Assembly: GCA_016932095.1 (NCBI GenBank)
Contig: JAFGDN010000034.1
Coordinates: 1 to 33,033 of the forward strand
DNA: 33,033 nt
Reading direction: 5' to 3'
From: Sedimentisphaerales bacterium
GTDB lineage: Bacteria > Planctomycetota > Phycisphaerae > Sedimentisphaerales > Anaerobacaceae
Part shown: positions 32,390-33,033 of the stretch, piece by piece
Layout: each line of letters starts with the position of its first letter
Position numbering within the stretch: position 1 is the first letter of the stretch
Translations under genes and position numbers: made by a program
The notes under the pieces: generated by a model
Told to the model about the DNA's origin: nothing
The model's database searches: none
What the model saw: the letters and a program-made list of their open reading frames with translations, nothing else

Positions 32390-33033
32390 ATGACAGGCCC
32401 GGTTTTCGTCAAAAAGAAAACTCCGAAAAAACGCAACGTCGTCTTCGACTGGCTGGCGTATATCGGTCTGCGAATACTCGTTATAATCCTCTACTTTTTC
32501 AGCGTCGAAACTAATCTAAGGTTCGCACGTTTTCTCGGCCGGCTGATGTGGAAGCACTATCATAGAGGCAGACAACGGGCGCTCGATAACCTTCGAGCAA
32601 GCTATCCCGACAAGGACGAGCAATGGATAAACAGCGTCGGTCAGAAAAGCTGTGAGAGTATCGCGATGCTGGCGGTTGATGTGTTTTTTACGCCCAAGCT
32701 GGTAAAGAAGGAAAACTGGCGGCAATACTCGCGATTCAAAAACGCAGAGCGGGCAAAGTGGCTCAGTAAGGAAAACAAGGGCCTGATTTTCGTCGGGGCG
32801 CACTACGGCAATTTCGAAATCATCGGCTATATGCTCGGCCTTTTCGGCTTCAACGTTTACAGCGTCGCAAGGCCATTGGATAATCCATTCATAAGCAAAT
32901 ATCTTTATGGTGTTCGCAAACGCGCTGGGCAGAAAATCATCGACAAAAAAGGCGCAGCAGAACTCTTTGACAAGGTCGCATCAAAAGGCGCAACGCTTGG
33001 TTTCGTGGCAGACCAGGACGCGGGGCGAAAAGG
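32390..33033 (+). CDS. LpxL/HtrB-type lipid A acyltransferase, cut by window end
   Basis: The first 214 codons are present and the frame is open at the window edge; the full protein is usually about 300 residues. After a basic start (KKKTPKKRN) comes one membrane helix (LAYIGLRILVIILYFF). The catalytic HX4(D/E) motif is GAHYGNFE (His and Glu). Typical family segments QRALDNLRASYP and GFVADQDAG are also visible. Such enzymes transfer acyl chains from acyl-ACP to lipid A precursors or related lipids at the inner membrane. The exact acceptor cannot be told. ATG follows a modest GGGGG. It is 32 bp downstream of the unknown membrane protein and may be co-transcribed. Confidence 0.87.
   Translation, partial: MTGPVFVKKKTPKKRNVVFDWLAYIGLRILVIILYFFSVETNLRFARFLGRLMWKHYHRGRQRALDNLRASYPDKDEQWINSVGQKSCESIAMLAVDVFFTPKLVKKENWRQYSRFKNAERAKWLSKENKGLIFVGAHYGNFEIIGYMLGLFGFNVYSVARPLDNPFISKYLYGVRKRAGQKIIDKKGAAELFDKVASKGATLGFVADQDAGRK

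Noticed and set aside
1-33033. CRISPR array, tRNA/rRNA genes, insertion sequences, attachment sites
   Set aside because: There is no regular spacer-repeat array, no cloverleaf with a TTC-loop, no rRNA sequence and no transposase or integrase in any frame read. Small RNAs cannot be excluded by eye.

Overview
The window looks like a chromosomal piece of an uncultured bacterium, most likely Planctomycetota (class Phycisphaerae, Sedimentisphaerales-like). This is an inference from gene content. The window has three PEP-CTERM sorted secreted proteins, a secreted beta-helix protein with a dockerin-like calcium-loop pair, an HDOD-histidine kinase beside an excisionase-type-HTH response regulator, a lone GroES, and an LpxL-type acyltransferase. 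There is no rRNA, no recognisable tRNA, no CRISPR array and no insertion sequence. Non-coding DNA is full of short dispersed quasi-repeats.

Layout. Bases 1-1072 are gene-free and repeat-rich. One AT-rich gene (1073-3544) follows. It encodes an HsdR-N-like PD-(D/E)XK nuclease fused to a P-loop ATPase and a winged-helix-like tail. It stands alone between two repeat-filled spacers (1-1072 and 3545-4456) and is the best candidate here for a horizontally acquired, possibly anti-phage, system. Next come guaA with an overlapping PAP2 phosphatase, an HTH-response regulator, an HD/HDOD-histidine kinase with repeat DNA inside its reading frame, a small zinc-ribbon protein, a GAF protein and GroES. A bidirectional terminator (11745-11770) separates these plus-strand genes from a minus-strand run of three PEP-CTERM genes.

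From 25665 leftward to 14415 all genes lie on the minus strand: glgX, a SAM methyltransferase, a P2-type cation ATPase, miaB, a DUF885 metallopeptidase-like lipoprotein, a membrane-anchored protein with an alpha/alpha-toroid-like tail, and a class I aminotransferase. ATPase-miaB and DUF885-15795 gene pairs are tightly spaced. A divergent ArsB/NhaD/SLC13-type permease starts at 25789 and converges on a 6-phosphofructokinase gene. hemL, the beta-helix secreted protein, an unknown four-helix membrane protein and a truncated LpxL-like acyltransferase finish the window on the plus strand.

Most genes are housekeeping or metabolic: GMP synthesis, glycogen debranching and glycolysis, tetrapyrrole synthesis, tRNA thiomethylation and envelope lipid acylation. 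Several starts were moved inward from the longest open frame because a Shine-Dalgarno sequence or a neighbour supports a later codon. The points most worth a second look are the nuclease-ATPase, repeat DNA translated inside the kinase, the altered ion-site residues of the P-type ATPase, the perfect 15-bp inverted repeat upstream of guaA, and the PEP-CTERM operon with its long leader.
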